From CAZWCE01 sp964632505 (GTDB taxonomy: Bacteria; Planctomycetota; Planctomycetia; Pirellulales; Thermoguttaceae): a stretch of DNA of 64,000 nt. Shown one piece after another: positions 39,496 to 48,901 of the stretch. Location of the stretch: the NCBI GenBank assembly GCA_964632505.1, contig CAZWCE010000001.1, forward strand, positions 62,001 to 126,000. The letters are read 5' to 3'. The position numbers and the translations under genes are program-made. Each line of letters begins with the position of its first letter. Position 1 is the first letter of the stretch. A model generated the notes under the pieces. The model searched no databases, was not told the DNA's origin, and worked only from the letters and a program-made list of their open reading frames with translations.

Positions 39496-41211
39496 TCATC
39501 CTTCCTCCCGAGCGACGCGATGGACCTCTTCGATCGTGGTTTTTCCTTCCAAAACCTTACGGATTCCGTCCTTAAACAAGGTAGTCATGCCTTCCCCGAC
39601 GGCCGCTTTTCGGATTTTTACGGTGCTGGCTTGCATGAAGGTCATTTCTCGGATCTTGGCGGTCATCGACATCAGTTCAAAAATCGCCATGCGGCCCCGG
39701 TAACCGCTTTTGTTGCAAGCGCTACAACCGCGCCCCTTCACAAAGGTGGCCCCCGACACCTGCTCGGGTGTGATCGCCAAACTATCCAACTCCGCCTGCG
39801 AGGGGGTATAGGTTTTCTTGCATTTCGAGCAAACGGTACGGACCAAGCGCTGTGCCATGATGCCGATCACACTACTGGAGACCAAGTAGGGGGGGACTCC
39901 CATGTCGACGAGACGTGTAATAGCACTGGGCGCATCGTTCGTATGAAGGGTACTGAAAACCAAGTGACCAGTAAGCGAAGCCTGGATTCCCATCTGTGCC
40001 GTCTCCAGGTCACGCATTTCGCCAACCAGAATGATATTCGGGGCCTGACGCAACATCGCACGAATGACACGCGCAAAATCGAGACCAATCTGGTGCTTGA
40101 TCTCTACCTGATTCACCCCGGGAAGGTAATACTCGACCGGATCTTCGGCCGTGATAATCTTTCGTGTTGGAGTGTTCAATTCGTTCAGCCCGGCGTACAG
40201 CGAGGTCGTCTTCCCGGAACCGGTCGGCCCGGTGACGAGGATAATACCGTTCGGGCGGCGAATCAGGCCTTTGAATCGCCCGTAGTCCTCTTCGGAGAAT
40301 CCCAACTGCGTCAGTGCGACTTTGATGCTGTCCTTATCCAAAAGACGCATGACGACCGATTGCCCGTGATTGGTCGGGATGACGCTGACGCGAAGGTCCA
40401 GTTCCTTGTCGCCGAGGGTCAGTTTAATTCGTCCATCCTGGGTGCGGCGCCGTTCGGCAATGTCGAGTTTGGAGAGAATCTTAATACGGGAAAGCAGGGC
40501 TCCCTGGAGCCGCTTCGGCGCGGCGTCGCGCTCGACCAGAATGCCGTCGATCCGGTAGCGGATCCGGACCCGATCTTCAAACGGCTCGACGTGGATGTCG
40601 GAAGCCCGAAGCTGCACCGCCTCCTGAATGATCATGTCGACCAGTCGGACGATCGGGGCGTCGCTTTCCGACTGCGTCGAAACGGCCCCCCCGCCGCCGG
40701 AATCCCCCTCCATTTCGGTGAAGTCGATCGCCGTATCGGTCATTTCCTGGATCAACGAGTCGGCACTTTCCCCGATCGTCTGACCGTAATGTTGATTCAC
40801 CGCCTCCTGGATGGCGTCCCGGGGCGCCAAAACCGGCTCGATCTGACGATTCAGAATGAACCGGAGCTTGTCGAGCGTTTCGATGTCGTTCGGATCGCTC
40901 ACAATCACCTTGAGCACTTCACCGTCTTCCTGGTACGGCAAAATGGCGTTTTCTCGGGCGAGCGATTCCGGCACCAGTTCCACAATGGCGGGGGGAATGA
41001 CCACTTCGTTCAAGTCGACGAACTCCCGACCATGCTCGGTCGCGATCGCTCGGGAGATTTCTTCGCCGGTCACATAGCCCAAGCGGGAAAGGGCGTCCTG
41101 TAGTTTCATTCCCGACTGGGATGCCAACTCTTGGGCTTCCTCGATCTGGTCTCGACTGACCACACCTTGCTGCTGAAGAATTGAAAGATAGTCGCGTTTT
41201 TTGGCAGCCAT
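39496..41211 (-). CDS. GspE/PilB assembly ATPase (distal copy)
   Basis: A protein of 571 residues with the full extension-ATPase layout. An MshEN domain (LQQQGVVSRDQIEEAQELA, then LSRLGYVTGEEISRAIATEH) is followed by a short Gly-rich linker near residue 175 (DSGGGGAVS). The core has GPTGSGKTTSLY, LVGEMRDLETAQMGI and STLHTNDAPSAITR, and a CSKC...CSAC zinc segment. It is clearly paralogous to the ATPase at 35731 but diverged, so it is an old duplication or a separate acquisition. It is set apart from the rest of the cluster by about 700 bases. It might serve a different pilus or share the single GspF encoded nearby. Confidence 0.94.
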   Translation of the reverse strand: MAAKKRDYLSILQQQGVVSRDQIEEAQELASQSGMKLQDALSRLGYVTGEEISRAIATEHGREFVDLNEVVIPPAIVELVPESLARENAILPYQEDGEVLKVIVSDPNDIETLDKLRFILNRQIEPVLAPRDAIQEAVNQHYGQTIGESADSLIQEMTDTAIDFTEMEGDSGGGGAVSTQSESDAPIVRLVDMIIQEAVQLRASDIHVEPFEDRVRIRYRIDGILVERDAAPKRLQGALLSRIKILSKLDIAERRRTQDGRIKLTLGDKELDLRVSVIPTNHGQSVVMRLLDKDSIKVALTQLGFSEEDYGRFKGLIRRPNGIILVTGPTGSGKTTSLYAGLNELNTPTRKIITAEDPVEYYLPGVNQVEIKHQIGLDFARVIRAMLRQAPNIILVGEMRDLETAQMGIQASLTGHLVFSTLHTNDAPSAITRLVDMGVPPYLVSSSVIGIMAQRLVRTVCSKCKKTYTPSQAELDSLAITPEQVSGATFVKGRGCSACNKSGYRGRMAIFELMSMTAKIREMTFMQASTVKIRKAAVGEGMTTLFKDGIRKVLEGKTTIEEVHRVAREEG

Positions 41212-41682
41212 CCAGTTGTCCTATTCTCTCTAAATGGGAAGGGAAGCAGACGAAGACACAACGCATTCCGGGGGGGACCTTCCCCGAGAGACTCTTCCTC
41301 GAAGGCAGGAGATCCGGGAGTCCGTCATCGCATCGTCGGGACAAGAAAAGAGATCGCTGCGCGAAGATTTCCCGTCGCAAGACGAAAAAATGGTCGCGAA
41401 GCTATCCATCCTTATCTATTCAAGCTAATGATGGGGGGTGCCCCTGTCAACATTTTTTTGCCGTCGGGGCGAAAGATCCCACAAAATGGCTGCCGAAAAA
41501 CACGATTTTCGCGACCGCACCGGGTTCGGTGAACTCATTTTCTCTACGTGCATGATGCGTGAAACCGCCGGACTCCCGATCCGAGCCCGCCGAATCGCGA
41601 CTTCTGAAAAAAACGGGGTCGGGGCATTCTGACGACCAAGACCGCGATTTTTCACCATCCCGGCGATCCCGAGAAGTCCGCA

Positions 41683-41711
41683 TTGACATGCTATTTGAAT
41701 TTCGCCATAAT
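41683..41711 (+). promoter_or_regulatory. Sigma70-type promoter of the outer-membrane protein gene
   Basis: A perfect TTGACA (41683-41688), a 17-base spacer and CATAAT (41706-41711, five of six). It is among the best -35/-10 matches seen in the window. The leader to the ATG at 41839 would be about 120 bases. Confidence 0.65.
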
Positions 41712-41747
41712 CCCGCGGCTTCATGAGGGCGGCACGGCCGACGGCCC

Positions 41748-41778
41748 GTTGAAAAAGACCGCCGTGGCTTTTTTCAAC
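41748..41778 (+). other. Stem-loop in the 5' leader of the outer-membrane protein gene
   Basis: GTTGAAAAAG (from 41748) and CTTTTTTCAAC (to 41778) form a hairpin of about ten pairs with one bulge. It lies between promoter and start codon and has no U tail, so it is more likely a leader structure affecting mRNA stability or translation than a terminator. Confidence 0.4.
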
Positions 41779-41838
41779 AGGGGTTCTTCGGCGTTTCCGT
41801 TCGTCGGGAAACTGATGAAGGAGTGATAGATCGAACCG

Positions 41839-43830
41839 ATGCCTATCCGGGATGATTCCTTTTTCGCACCTCGTTTCGCCGCGCCGACCGGCCGGAAAAA
41901 CAGGAGAGTGCCGTGGCTTCTTGCAATGACAAGCATCTTGATCATCGCAACGGCGACGATGCGCCCGGAGTCGGTTCGCGCTCAGCATCTCGGCATCGAA
42001 AGCGGCACCACACGTTGGGGGAAGGCGGAGGAAGATCGTCCTCGGCCCTCGCCCACTCCCGCGAAGACGCCCACGCCCGCTCCCCGCCCTACTCCCGCGA
42101 ACAAGAAGGCACCCACTCCGGCGAATCCGTTGACGAATCCCGATATCGCCGATTCAATCACCCGATATTTAACCCAAGAAGCCGAACGGCCGAGCATCTC
42201 TTCCCATCGAAAACCGGTCGCCGATCCGCCCGTGCCCCGAGGAGATGGCGGCGCCAATCCCCTTCGCGATCTCGACGACGCCCCCGGGGCGAAAATCGCC
42301 CGACCACATCCGGCCGTGGCCCGACAAAAGACCGCACCGGCGGAGAATTCCGCCGACGCAAGCGACGCAACCTCTCGGGCAAACCCCCCTTCGAAGCAGG
42401 CTTCCCCGGAACCCGGCTCCACGTCCGCATCGGCCGAGAGAGCTTCGGAGTCGGACGCTCCTGATGCGGACGAAGCCCGGCCATCTCCGAAGAAAAAGGC
42501 GGCCGATCCACAGATCTCCCAAAAGCCGTATTCCCCTTCAAACAAGCCGCTTTCGGGAAACGGATATGCTCAGCACCTTCCATCGATGCAGGCTTTCGGG
42601 CACCCCGGGGCGGCCGGTCCCGGTCCGATGACCCATCCGGCACCTGCTCCGACGGCGGGCTGGAACACCGCCTGGCCGCCAGGGCAAGCGATGCCGCATT
42701 GGGGACATTCCCCTCAGCCGGGATACGGTGGAACGCCGTCCGGCCATTTCGCCCCCACCGGGGGACTGGGGTATTCCGCCGCGGGAACGATGCCGCCTTA
42801 CGGGACGCCGCCGTCGATGACCATGGCGGCCCCCTCGTTCGATCCATACGCTCAAGCGATGCCTCCCCCGTTCGTTGGAGGAGGATTCAACGGGGGATAC
42901 GGCACGGCGATGGGCGCCGCTTACGGCCCGTCGATGGGCCATGATCCCTACGGCAATTACGGCATGTGGGGACCACCTTGGCAAACGGAACCCTGGCCGG
43001 CTCCCGATTTCTCGGCCGAGACGGAAGAACCTCCCGACCGATTGCCCATGCTGCGAAAGTGGCTGCCGGTGGAAGTCTCTTTTCCACTGCTCGAGACCTC
43101 GCTGCAATCGCTGGCGATGCTCAACCCGCTCGATATCCCCGAGGGACCGGACCGGGGCATCGGGCAGCCGCTCTTGATGCGTTCCTGGATGGATCGCCCC
43201 TATTATATCGGTGGATTCGGCGGCATGATGGTCGGCGGCAGTCTCATCGAGGACTGGGTGATTCAGCGACCCGGGGGCATGGGCGGAGTGATCTTTGGGT
43301 GGAATTATGATCACTACTGGGGCGTCGAGTCGCGATTAACGATCGCTTCAATGACGGCCACCCACACCGGTCGGGCGATCACCGCCTACGAAAATTGGGC
43401 CGAGGCGAAGGCCGCCGAAGGTGGAGGAGGGGAAGCGACCTACATCCCGCCGGCGCACGACGGAACGAACGACTTGACGATGTTCGACGTCTCGGTCCAT
43501 TATTATCCGCTGGGGAACGCCAAGTGGCGGCCGTTCTTCAAATTCGGGCTGGGCGTTGCGCATCAAGAGTTTACCGATGCACTCGGCAACGATTACCAGG
43601 CCGATTCGCTCGCGATGCCGCTGGGCATGGGCATCAAATATTGGTGGAACGACTGGGTCTCTTTGCAGTTGGACTGCGTCGACAACATCGTCTTTTCGGC
43701 CAGCGGCGTCCAGACCACCCACAACTTCTCCGTCACCGGTGGGTTCGTCTTCCCCTTCGGTCACAGTCCCGATTACCGACGCACCGTCTACTGGCCGAAC
43801 AATCCGGGCCAGTTGCACTATCTCTGGTAA
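41839..43830 (+). CDS. Secreted Pro/Gly-rich protein with C-terminal outer-membrane beta-barrel
   Basis: A protein of 663 residues. A long signal peptide (WLLAMTSILIIATATM, cleavage near SVRAQ) is followed by about 160 residues of Pro/Ala/Ser/Lys-rich sequence with repeated PTPAKTPTP-like units. A Gly/Pro/Met/Tyr-rich segment follows (about 230-390, e.g. GYGTAMGAAYG and MGHDPYGNYGMWG). The last 220 residues alternate hydrophobic and polar residues as in an eight-stranded OmpA/OmpW-like barrel and end in an aromatic residue (QLHYLW), a usual outer-membrane sorting signal. The barrel probably lies in the outer membrane with the disordered part in the periplasm or wall. The function is unknown. 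AAGGAG lies 16 bases before the ATG, rather far, so a later start is possible. Confidence 0.65.
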   Translation: MPIRDDSFFAPRFAAPTGRKNRRVPWLLAMTSILIIATATMRPESVRAQHLGIESGTTRWGKAEEDRPRPSPTPAKTPTPAPRPTPANKKAPTPANPLTNPDIADSITRYLTQEAERPSISSHRKPVADPPVPRGDGGANPLRDLDDAPGAKIARPHPAVARQKTAPAENSADASDATSRANPPSKQASPEPGSTSASAERASESDAPDADEARPSPKKKAADPQISQKPYSPSNKPLSGNGYAQHLPSMQAFGHPGAAGPGPMTHPAPAPTAGWNTAWPPGQAMPHWGHSPQPGYGGTPSGHFAPTGGLGYSAAGTMPPYGTPPSMTMAAPSFDPYAQAMPPPFVGGGFNGGYGTAMGAAYGPSMGHDPYGNYGMWGPPWQTEPWPAPDFSAETEEPPDRLPMLRKWLPVEVSFPLLETSLQSLAMLNPLDIPEGPDRGIGQPLLMRSWMDRPYYIGGFGGMMVGGSLIEDWVIQRPGGMGGVIFGWNYDHYWGVESRLTIASMTATHTGRAITAYENWAEAKAAEGGGGEATYIPPAHDGTNDLTMFDVSVHYYPLGNAKWRPFFKFGLGVAHQEFTDALGNDYQADSLAMPLGMGIKYWWNDWVSLQLDCVDNIVFSASGVQTTHNFSVTGGFVFPFGHSPDYRRTVYWPNNPGQLHYLW

Positions 43831-43961
43831 TGAAAACGCTCCGCGACGACAAGGAAAAGCCGGCACGGAGCGGCACGCTTTGCGGTGGTCGGCTCACTTA
43901 TTCATGTTCGTATAAGCAGCGACCCCTTGGTTCACGCATTGACAGCCGCAGCAGTCAACAG

Positions 43962-44249
43962 ATGCGCTGCTATATCATGAGCCCCAAGCTTTCGGCGGAA
44001 AAGTTCGCCGAGACGGTGCGAGGGCATTGGTCGATCGAGAATCGTCTGCATTGGCAACTCGATGTCACGTTCCAGGAAGATCAGTCTCGTGTCCGAAAAG
44101 GACACGCCGACGCCAACTTCAGTATCCTCCGCCGTACGGCGCTGAGCCTCCTGAAGAACAACAAAACGAGCAAGGTCGGAGTGAAGAACAAACGCCTCAC
44201 CGCCGGATGGAATGAAGACGACCTCGCCGAAGTCCTCTTCGGGAAATAA
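43962..44249 (+). pseudogene. ISAs1-family transposase, C-terminal remnant
   Basis: Ninety-five codons matching the end of ISAs1-type transposases: AETVRGHWSIENRLHWQLD, then TFQEDQSRVRKGHADANFS, ending AGWNEDDLAEVLFG. The homology starts abruptly after about 43955; the rest of the roughly 370-residue enzyme, including most of the DDE core, is missing. No terminal inverted repeats were recognised. It lies just past the outer-membrane protein gene and marks the left edge of the sugar-related segment. Confidence 0.85.
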
Positions 44250-44409
44250 TTTATGTGCAATCTCTCTGGGCAGAAGGTCTGGATTGCCGTTCATGCGACC
44301 GTTCACGATTGTTGCGGCGATCCATAACTGCTCCAGGATGGCGTTGGGAACGCACTATCCGCCGTTGGACATCGGGTTTTGAAAATGGTTTTGTTCGAAT
44401 GCCGCTTCC

Positions 44410-47184
44410 TCAACGCACGCGGAAGGAACGAAGTTGACATGGGTACAGTTTCAGAGTGATCGGTCCGCTACCCAGAACATCGCCCGTGACGGCGTCGGCC
44501 ACTTGGCCCTCCGGCATATCGATCCGCACGCCGCGTTTCTCATGTAGGGAGGTGTTGATCACGGCGATCCAAGCCCCGTGCTTATCGGTGTCGATCCGTC
44601 GAACGACGACTTCCGCATCGCTGGCCGCACCTGGCACTATCTCACTCGGCAGGGCCGGCAGGGCGAGGAAGTTGGCGTTGAAATTCCGCACATATTCGGG
44701 GAACCCCCGTCCGAAATTGCTGCCGACGAGGTAGCCGATCATCCCGGGATCGCCGTGGGCCATGGCGATCGCTTCGCTCATCATGCAGTAGGGACCCGCC
44801 CACTCGATATCGGCAACGAAGTAGCCGAGGAGTTCTTGATCCTTCCGGTCGAACATCATGTTTTCGTTGAGAGCGTAGTGGCGTACAATCGCAAGCCCTC
44901 CCGGCGCGCGGAAGGTTTCGAAGGTCTTCGGTGAAGCGACGGTGTAGAGCCGATTGAATGCGTGGGTCAGCAGCACGCCGTCGGTGTCCTTGTAGTGTTT
45001 CGGATCGTCGGCGGGCCGGGAGTGATGCACCTCCCAGTTTCCCCAGTTCAAGCCGGGCGAAGTCAGCGCTTCGAGGAACATGTCGCCATCGACGACCTCT
45101 TGCACGGAGAGCGGTTTGATGGGACCGCGGTCTGCGCTCACATGTTCAGGCTGCCGGAGGATCGATTTCCAGACGTCGGGACGATCGGTCACCATCAGCG
45201 GATCCCAGGTGTTGAACGCGACGCCAGGTTCACCCGCACAGCCGGTGAAGAGCACCATCGGGTCCTCCAGACCGTTGGATGCCAAGTGATTCCGCATCGC
45301 CAGGAGGAAGTCGCGTCGCTTACGGCCCCACCAGTCGAGATATTCCGCATAGAGGTCATCGTCATCTTTGAGCTTGGCACGCGATGCCTCCTTTCCTGTT
45401 TCTTCAGTGAATCGCCGAATCGTCTCATCGGAGAAACTCACCGGCAATTGTCCGCGAGGGCGGATCCAGATGCCCGCGAATTCCGCCTCGTTTCGCAGTC
45501 GAAGCACGGTCAGATCGAGCATCTTTTTGAAATCGGTGTAGGTATCCGGGTCGGTGATGTCGGCATGGGCCGATTCAATCCACTTGATATGCGTATAGGC
45601 ATCGTCGCGTGTCAGTGGCTTGGCCCGCCGCTCGTTGCCGAGCCCTTTGTAGCCTTTGCTGCCCGCGTATTCGTAATACGGCAGGATGTCGAAACCGTAC
45701 TCTCCCATCATGGCGACGATATCGCCCCAGAGGTGTTTCGTCGCACCGTCGTGAAAGACCCAATCGTTGCCACCGAGAGGACCGGGATCCCAGTGCTGGC
45801 AGGCACCGAACTCCAGGAGATCCTTACTGTAGGTGTTCATACCCAGAAATCGCATCCGTTCGGCCTTGAAGCGATACCAATCGATCGGATTGGCGATGCC
45901 GGGCTTCTCGGTTTTGCGATCGATGATTCCGTCGGACATCTCTTCGCGCCAAAACAGCCGGCGCTTCGGCAAATCGTCCGGCAACTCGGCAAGCGGCTGC
46001 GCGAGCCGGTCGAGATCGATGACTTCCAGCAATCTTATCCTGGCAACGGCAGCCCCTTGCGACATGGGGATGTTCTTTTGGGAGAACTGCGCAATCGTTA
46101 CATCGAATCCGTCTTCCGGCGCAAGCGGACGGGGTTTCGGTCCTCGGACCAGCCCCTTTTCCGGAAATCGGTCATGCAATCGGAACAGGAGCGACCACGT
46201 TTCCCATTCACCGCTGAGGGGAACGTCGATCGATTCGGCCAAGTTATTGACGTACTTCGCGTGGAAAGCATCCCCGACGGTCGACCCCGTGTGAAATCCT
46301 CGTGCCGTCTCGTTGCCGGTGTTGATGACGACCATGCTTCGCGGGGCGTCCTCCGGGTAGTCGATGGCGAGAACATAGGTGCCTCCCGGTCGCAGGAGCT
46401 TCATCTTTCCAAGGCGGTATGTGAAATACGCCGCCTCGTCCTTGGTCGGTGGAAGCACGCGCGCCCGTTGCCCGAGAATGGCTTCCACTCGACTAGAATC
46501 GCCCGGAGACTGGGCATTCGGTTCTCGCTCGGCACAAACAACTTCTTCCACGAGCGACAGCGTTCCATAAGGGGCCATCTCGATGAGTGGGCGTTTCAGC
46601 GCTTCCCGGCGAGCCCGTTCCAGCGTCGCACGGCGTTCGGCCTCGCGCCGTGCCTTCTCCGCCTTGCGCTCCAGCATCGCCTTGTGGGCCTCATCAGTAT
46701 ATTCGTACACTGCGATTTCAGAAAAGTTCGCTCCGGGAGTAACACGGGTGATTCGCAAGTAACGCGTCGTGACATCCAGCTTCACTTCCGCCCACGACAG
46801 GTAGCTTCCGCAATCGTACTTGGCCGTTTCAGCCCACGCGCCGGGCTTGCCCGTGCTGATGACGACGTCACCCTTGCCGTTGGTATCATAAAGCCAAAGA
46901 CTCGCGATGTTCTTCTTCTCTCCGAGATCCAGGTAGGTGCTGATGGGAAACCGGTTCCAGAAGCGGGAATTGATCTCCCACGGTTTTTCAGGCTTGCCCG
47001 TCGGGGGGCCGATGATCTCCCGTTGCTCGTCGAGCAGCCCGGAAGGATCGCCTTCCTCCGCCTCGTTGGTCAGCATCGACGGTTCCAACTCGAGACGAAT
47101 TTGTTGGGCGTGAAGCGAGATGCTCGAGACGACCAGGCAAAACAGCGTGGTCCCTATAATTCGAGCTGCGCGAAGTGCGTTCAT
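44410..47184 (-). CDS. Secreted glycosidase-like protein with F5/8-type N-terminal domain
   Basis: A protein of 924 residues from the ATG at 47184, which has AGGAG six bases upstream. A signal peptide (IIGTTLFCLVVSSISLHAQ) precedes a discoidin/F5/8-like beta domain of about 130 residues (TYLDLGEKKNIASLWLYDTN, TTRYLRITRVTPGANFSEIA). After a short Arg/Ala-rich coiled helix and a second beta region, residues about 420-790 look like a TIM barrel of a glycoside hydrolase (FLGMNTYSKDLLEFGACQHW, DILPYYEYAGSKGYKGLG, AGIWIRPRGQLPVSF). A C-terminal beta-sandwich ends the protein. No family number can be assigned by eye. It is probably exported and acts on a plant or algal polysaccharide. It follows the SMP-30-like gene with 55 bases between them and is likely cotranscribed. 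Confidence 0.65.
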   Translation of the reverse strand: MNALRAARIIGTTLFCLVVSSISLHAQQIRLELEPSMLTNEAEEGDPSGLLDEQREIIGPPTGKPEKPWEINSRFWNRFPISTYLDLGEKKNIASLWLYDTNGKGDVVISTGKPGAWAETAKYDCGSYLSWAEVKLDVTTRYLRITRVTPGANFSEIAVYEYTDEAHKAMLERKAEKARREAERRATLERARREALKRPLIEMAPYGTLSLVEEVVCAEREPNAQSPGDSSRVEAILGQRARVLPPTKDEAAYFTYRLGKMKLLRPGGTYVLAIDYPEDAPRSMVVINTGNETARGFHTGSTVGDAFHAKYVNNLAESIDVPLSGEWETWSLLFRLHDRFPEKGLVRGPKPRPLAPEDGFDVTIAQFSQKNIPMSQGAAVARIRLLEVIDLDRLAQPLAELPDDLPKRRLFWREEMSDGIIDRKTEKPGIANPIDWYRFKAERMRFLGMNTYSKDLLEFGACQHWDPGPLGGNDWVFHDGATKHLWGDIVAMMGEYGFDILPYYEYAGSKGYKGLGNERRAKPLTRDDAYTHIKWIESAHADITDPDTYTDFKKMLDLTVLRLRNEAEFAGIWIRPRGQLPVSFSDETIRRFTEETGKEASRAKLKDDDDLYAEYLDWWGRKRRDFLLAMRNHLASNGLEDPMVLFTGCAGEPGVAFNTWDPLMVTDRPDVWKSILRQPEHVSADRGPIKPLSVQEVVDGDMFLEALTSPGLNWGNWEVHHSRPADDPKHYKDTDGVLLTHAFNRLYTVASPKTFETFRAPGGLAIVRHYALNENMMFDRKDQELLGYFVADIEWAGPYCMMSEAIAMAHGDPGMIGYLVGSNFGRGFPEYVRNFNANFLALPALPSEIVPGAASDAEVVVRRIDTDKHGAWIAVINTSLHEKRGVRIDMPEGQVADAVTGDVLGSGPITLKLYPCQLRSFRVR

Positions 47185-47239
47185 CAAAATCTCCTGAGAT
47201 TGGCATAAAGGTCCCTGAGTCTCAAAACAAGGTGGCGAT

Positions 47240-48109
47240 TCATTGTCCGCGTACGTTCATTTTCAATGCGTACAGCCCCTTTCGGGCAGTGATGAAAAGC
47301 GTCTTTCCCTCTTTGCCGCAGAAGGTGACGTTCGCCGGGGATTCGGGCACTTCGATCGTCGTGATTCGCTCTCCAACCGGACTGAAAACGTGTACGGATT
47401 GCCACGTTAGATACAGATTACCGTCTTCATCGAGCGTCATGCCGTCGGATCCGATCGGAGCGAACAGCTTCTTTTCGGTCAGCGAGCCGTCGGGCTGGAT
47501 TGCGTAACGATAAGTCTTGCCATCGCCTGCGTCGGCCACGTAAAGCCATTTCCCGTCCGAAGTACCGATCACCCCGTTGGGTTTGACCAAGTCGTCGATC
47601 ACGCGGATCGGCTTGCCGCCTTCCGGCGGGAGATAGAAGACGTAGAAACCGTCGAGCTCGAGATCGTCTTCACTGCCATAGCGGGGGTCGGAGAAGTAGA
47701 TACCACCGTCGGGATGAATCCAAAGGTCGTTGGGACTGTTGAGCTTTTTGCCTTGGTAGCTGTCGGCCAGCACGGTGACCTCTCCTTCGGGCGAGATCGA
47801 GGTCAGGCGCCGATTTCCCCCTTCACATACAAGGAGGTTGCCCTCATCGTCGAAGTACAGGCCGTTCGCCCGACCGGAATTCTCGCGGAAGGTGCTCAGC
47901 TCACCGTGAACCGACCATTTCAGGATCTTTTCGTTCGGAATGTCGGTGAAGTAGAGATTTCCCTTCCCGTCACACGCGGGACCTTCGGTGAAGGCGAAGC
48001 CGTCGGCGATTTTTTCGACCTCGGCGTCCGGAGCGATCAAGTCGGCTACGGTGGCCGTACCGGCCAAGAAACTCAATATTGCGATACCGGTCATCCCTCG
48101 TAAACACAT
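47240..48109 (-). CDS. SMP-30/gluconolactonase/LRE family protein, exported
   Basis: A protein of 289 residues from the ATG at 48109, chosen because GGAG lies nine bases upstream and the hydrophobic leader (GMTGIAILSFLAGTATVA) then starts correctly; an ATG 15 bases earlier has no ribosome site. It is a six-bladed beta-propeller of the SMP-30 type, with FTEGPACDGKGNLYFTDI, LNSPNDLWIHPDGGIYFSD and KPNGVIGTSDGKWLYVAD holding the metal ligands. Family members hydrolyse sugar lactones or simply bind metal. With the neighbouring secreted hydrolase it suggests periplasmic oxidation of released sugars. It is the first gene of a two-gene minus-strand unit inside the IS-bounded segment. Confidence 0.85.
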   Translation of the reverse strand: MCLRGMTGIAILSFLAGTATVADLIAPDAEVEKIADGFAFTEGPACDGKGNLYFTDIPNEKILKWSVHGELSTFRENSGRANGLYFDDEGNLLVCEGGNRRLTSISPEGEVTVLADSYQGKKLNSPNDLWIHPDGGIYFSDPRYGSEDDLELDGFYVFYLPPEGGKPIRVIDDLVKPNGVIGTSDGKWLYVADAGDGKTYRYAIQPDGSLTEKKLFAPIGSDGMTLDEDGNLYLTWQSVHVFSPVGERITTIEVPESPANVTFCGKEGKTLFITARKGLYALKMNVRGQ

Positions 48110-48261
48110 TTTTTCGTTCTCCATGCAATAGTAGTGTTCCAACGCGGAAGATACTTGCGCTGCAGCTTCCGCTGTTCTCAGAACGTGTTTTGAAATTCCA
48201 ATTTGAGCTGCGAGTGGCTGCGACATAAGCCGACCGCGTTGACCTGCATCGACGAATCTCC

Positions 48262-48861
48262 TTGGATTCGCCTGCTTCGGTCGCCTTGTCGGACTTTCGT
48301 CTCTCTTGGTCCGCCGGGCACGATTTCAGCAAAAAGCCGAATCCGGATTACGTTCCGACCTCCTCGCCCTTGCGGAATCTCATCCGGCACGGCTCTTTCG
48401 ATTGGAGCGCGTTCGGCCGGCAACTGGGACCATGGAAAGAACAAGGTGATGCGGAAGTTCGTGTCATCCGTGGCAAAGGTGGGATCTCCTCCAGCTATAC
48501 GACACGTGACACGATCATCAGTAACGGCGTCCGTATCTCGGGGCAAGAGAATGGAAGCATCCGACAAAGGATCGCTGGGCTGTTGCGGGAGACGGAGCAT
48601 GAAGCCGCCGTCTGGGTGAAGTGTGAAGGCGGTGCCGAGGCGGAACTGCAATGTCTGATCGATGGGAGGCCGGTCGTTGATGCCTCTACCACTTCCTCAA
48701 ACGAGTGGATGCAGATGACGATTCGATTCCATTCGGGTAAAAAAGGGGAGGTGGCACTGGTGATCGCCAAAAAAGGCGAGGGCGCGATCTACCTCGACGA
48801 CGTCGGCTGTGTGCCTCGCCTGAAAGGGATTCCAATGGGCCCCCCCGGGATGGTTCCCTAG
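48262..48861 (+). pseudogene. C-terminal fragment of a carbohydrate-binding-like protein
   Basis: An open frame of 199 codons. It begins with TTG without a ribosome site, and nothing upstream in frame looks like the rest of a gene, so this is most likely a truncated tail. The sequence LRNLIRHGSFDWSAFGRQLG is the usual opening of a CBM4/9-type jellyroll, and WVKCEGGAEAELQCLIDGRP plus AIYLDDVGCVP fit its later strands. The open frame on the opposite strand (48178-48651) was judged a shadow. It ends next to the IS5-type remnant, and its upstream part may have been removed by that insertion or a later rearrangement. Confidence 0.45.
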
Positions 48862-48901
48862 TACTACAGCACTAGGCTTTGTCTGAAAACGAACAACCAG
48901 G

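Larger units (their letters stand above)
41212..41838. other. Divergent intergenic region with promoter and leader hairpin
   Basis: No gene is supported. The region contains the near-consensus promoter at 41683-41711 and the stem-loop at 41748-41778 that precede the outer-membrane protein gene. It should also contain the promoter for the minus-strand PilB-type gene, which was not identified. Confidence 0.5.

Noticed and set aside
35617..41103. Long plus-strand open frames opposite both GspE/PilB genes and pilT
   Set aside because: They are shadows of securely identified ATPases.
48178..48651. 157-codon minus-strand open frame
   Set aside because: It lies opposite the better-supported carbohydrate-binding-like fragment and has no ribosome site.
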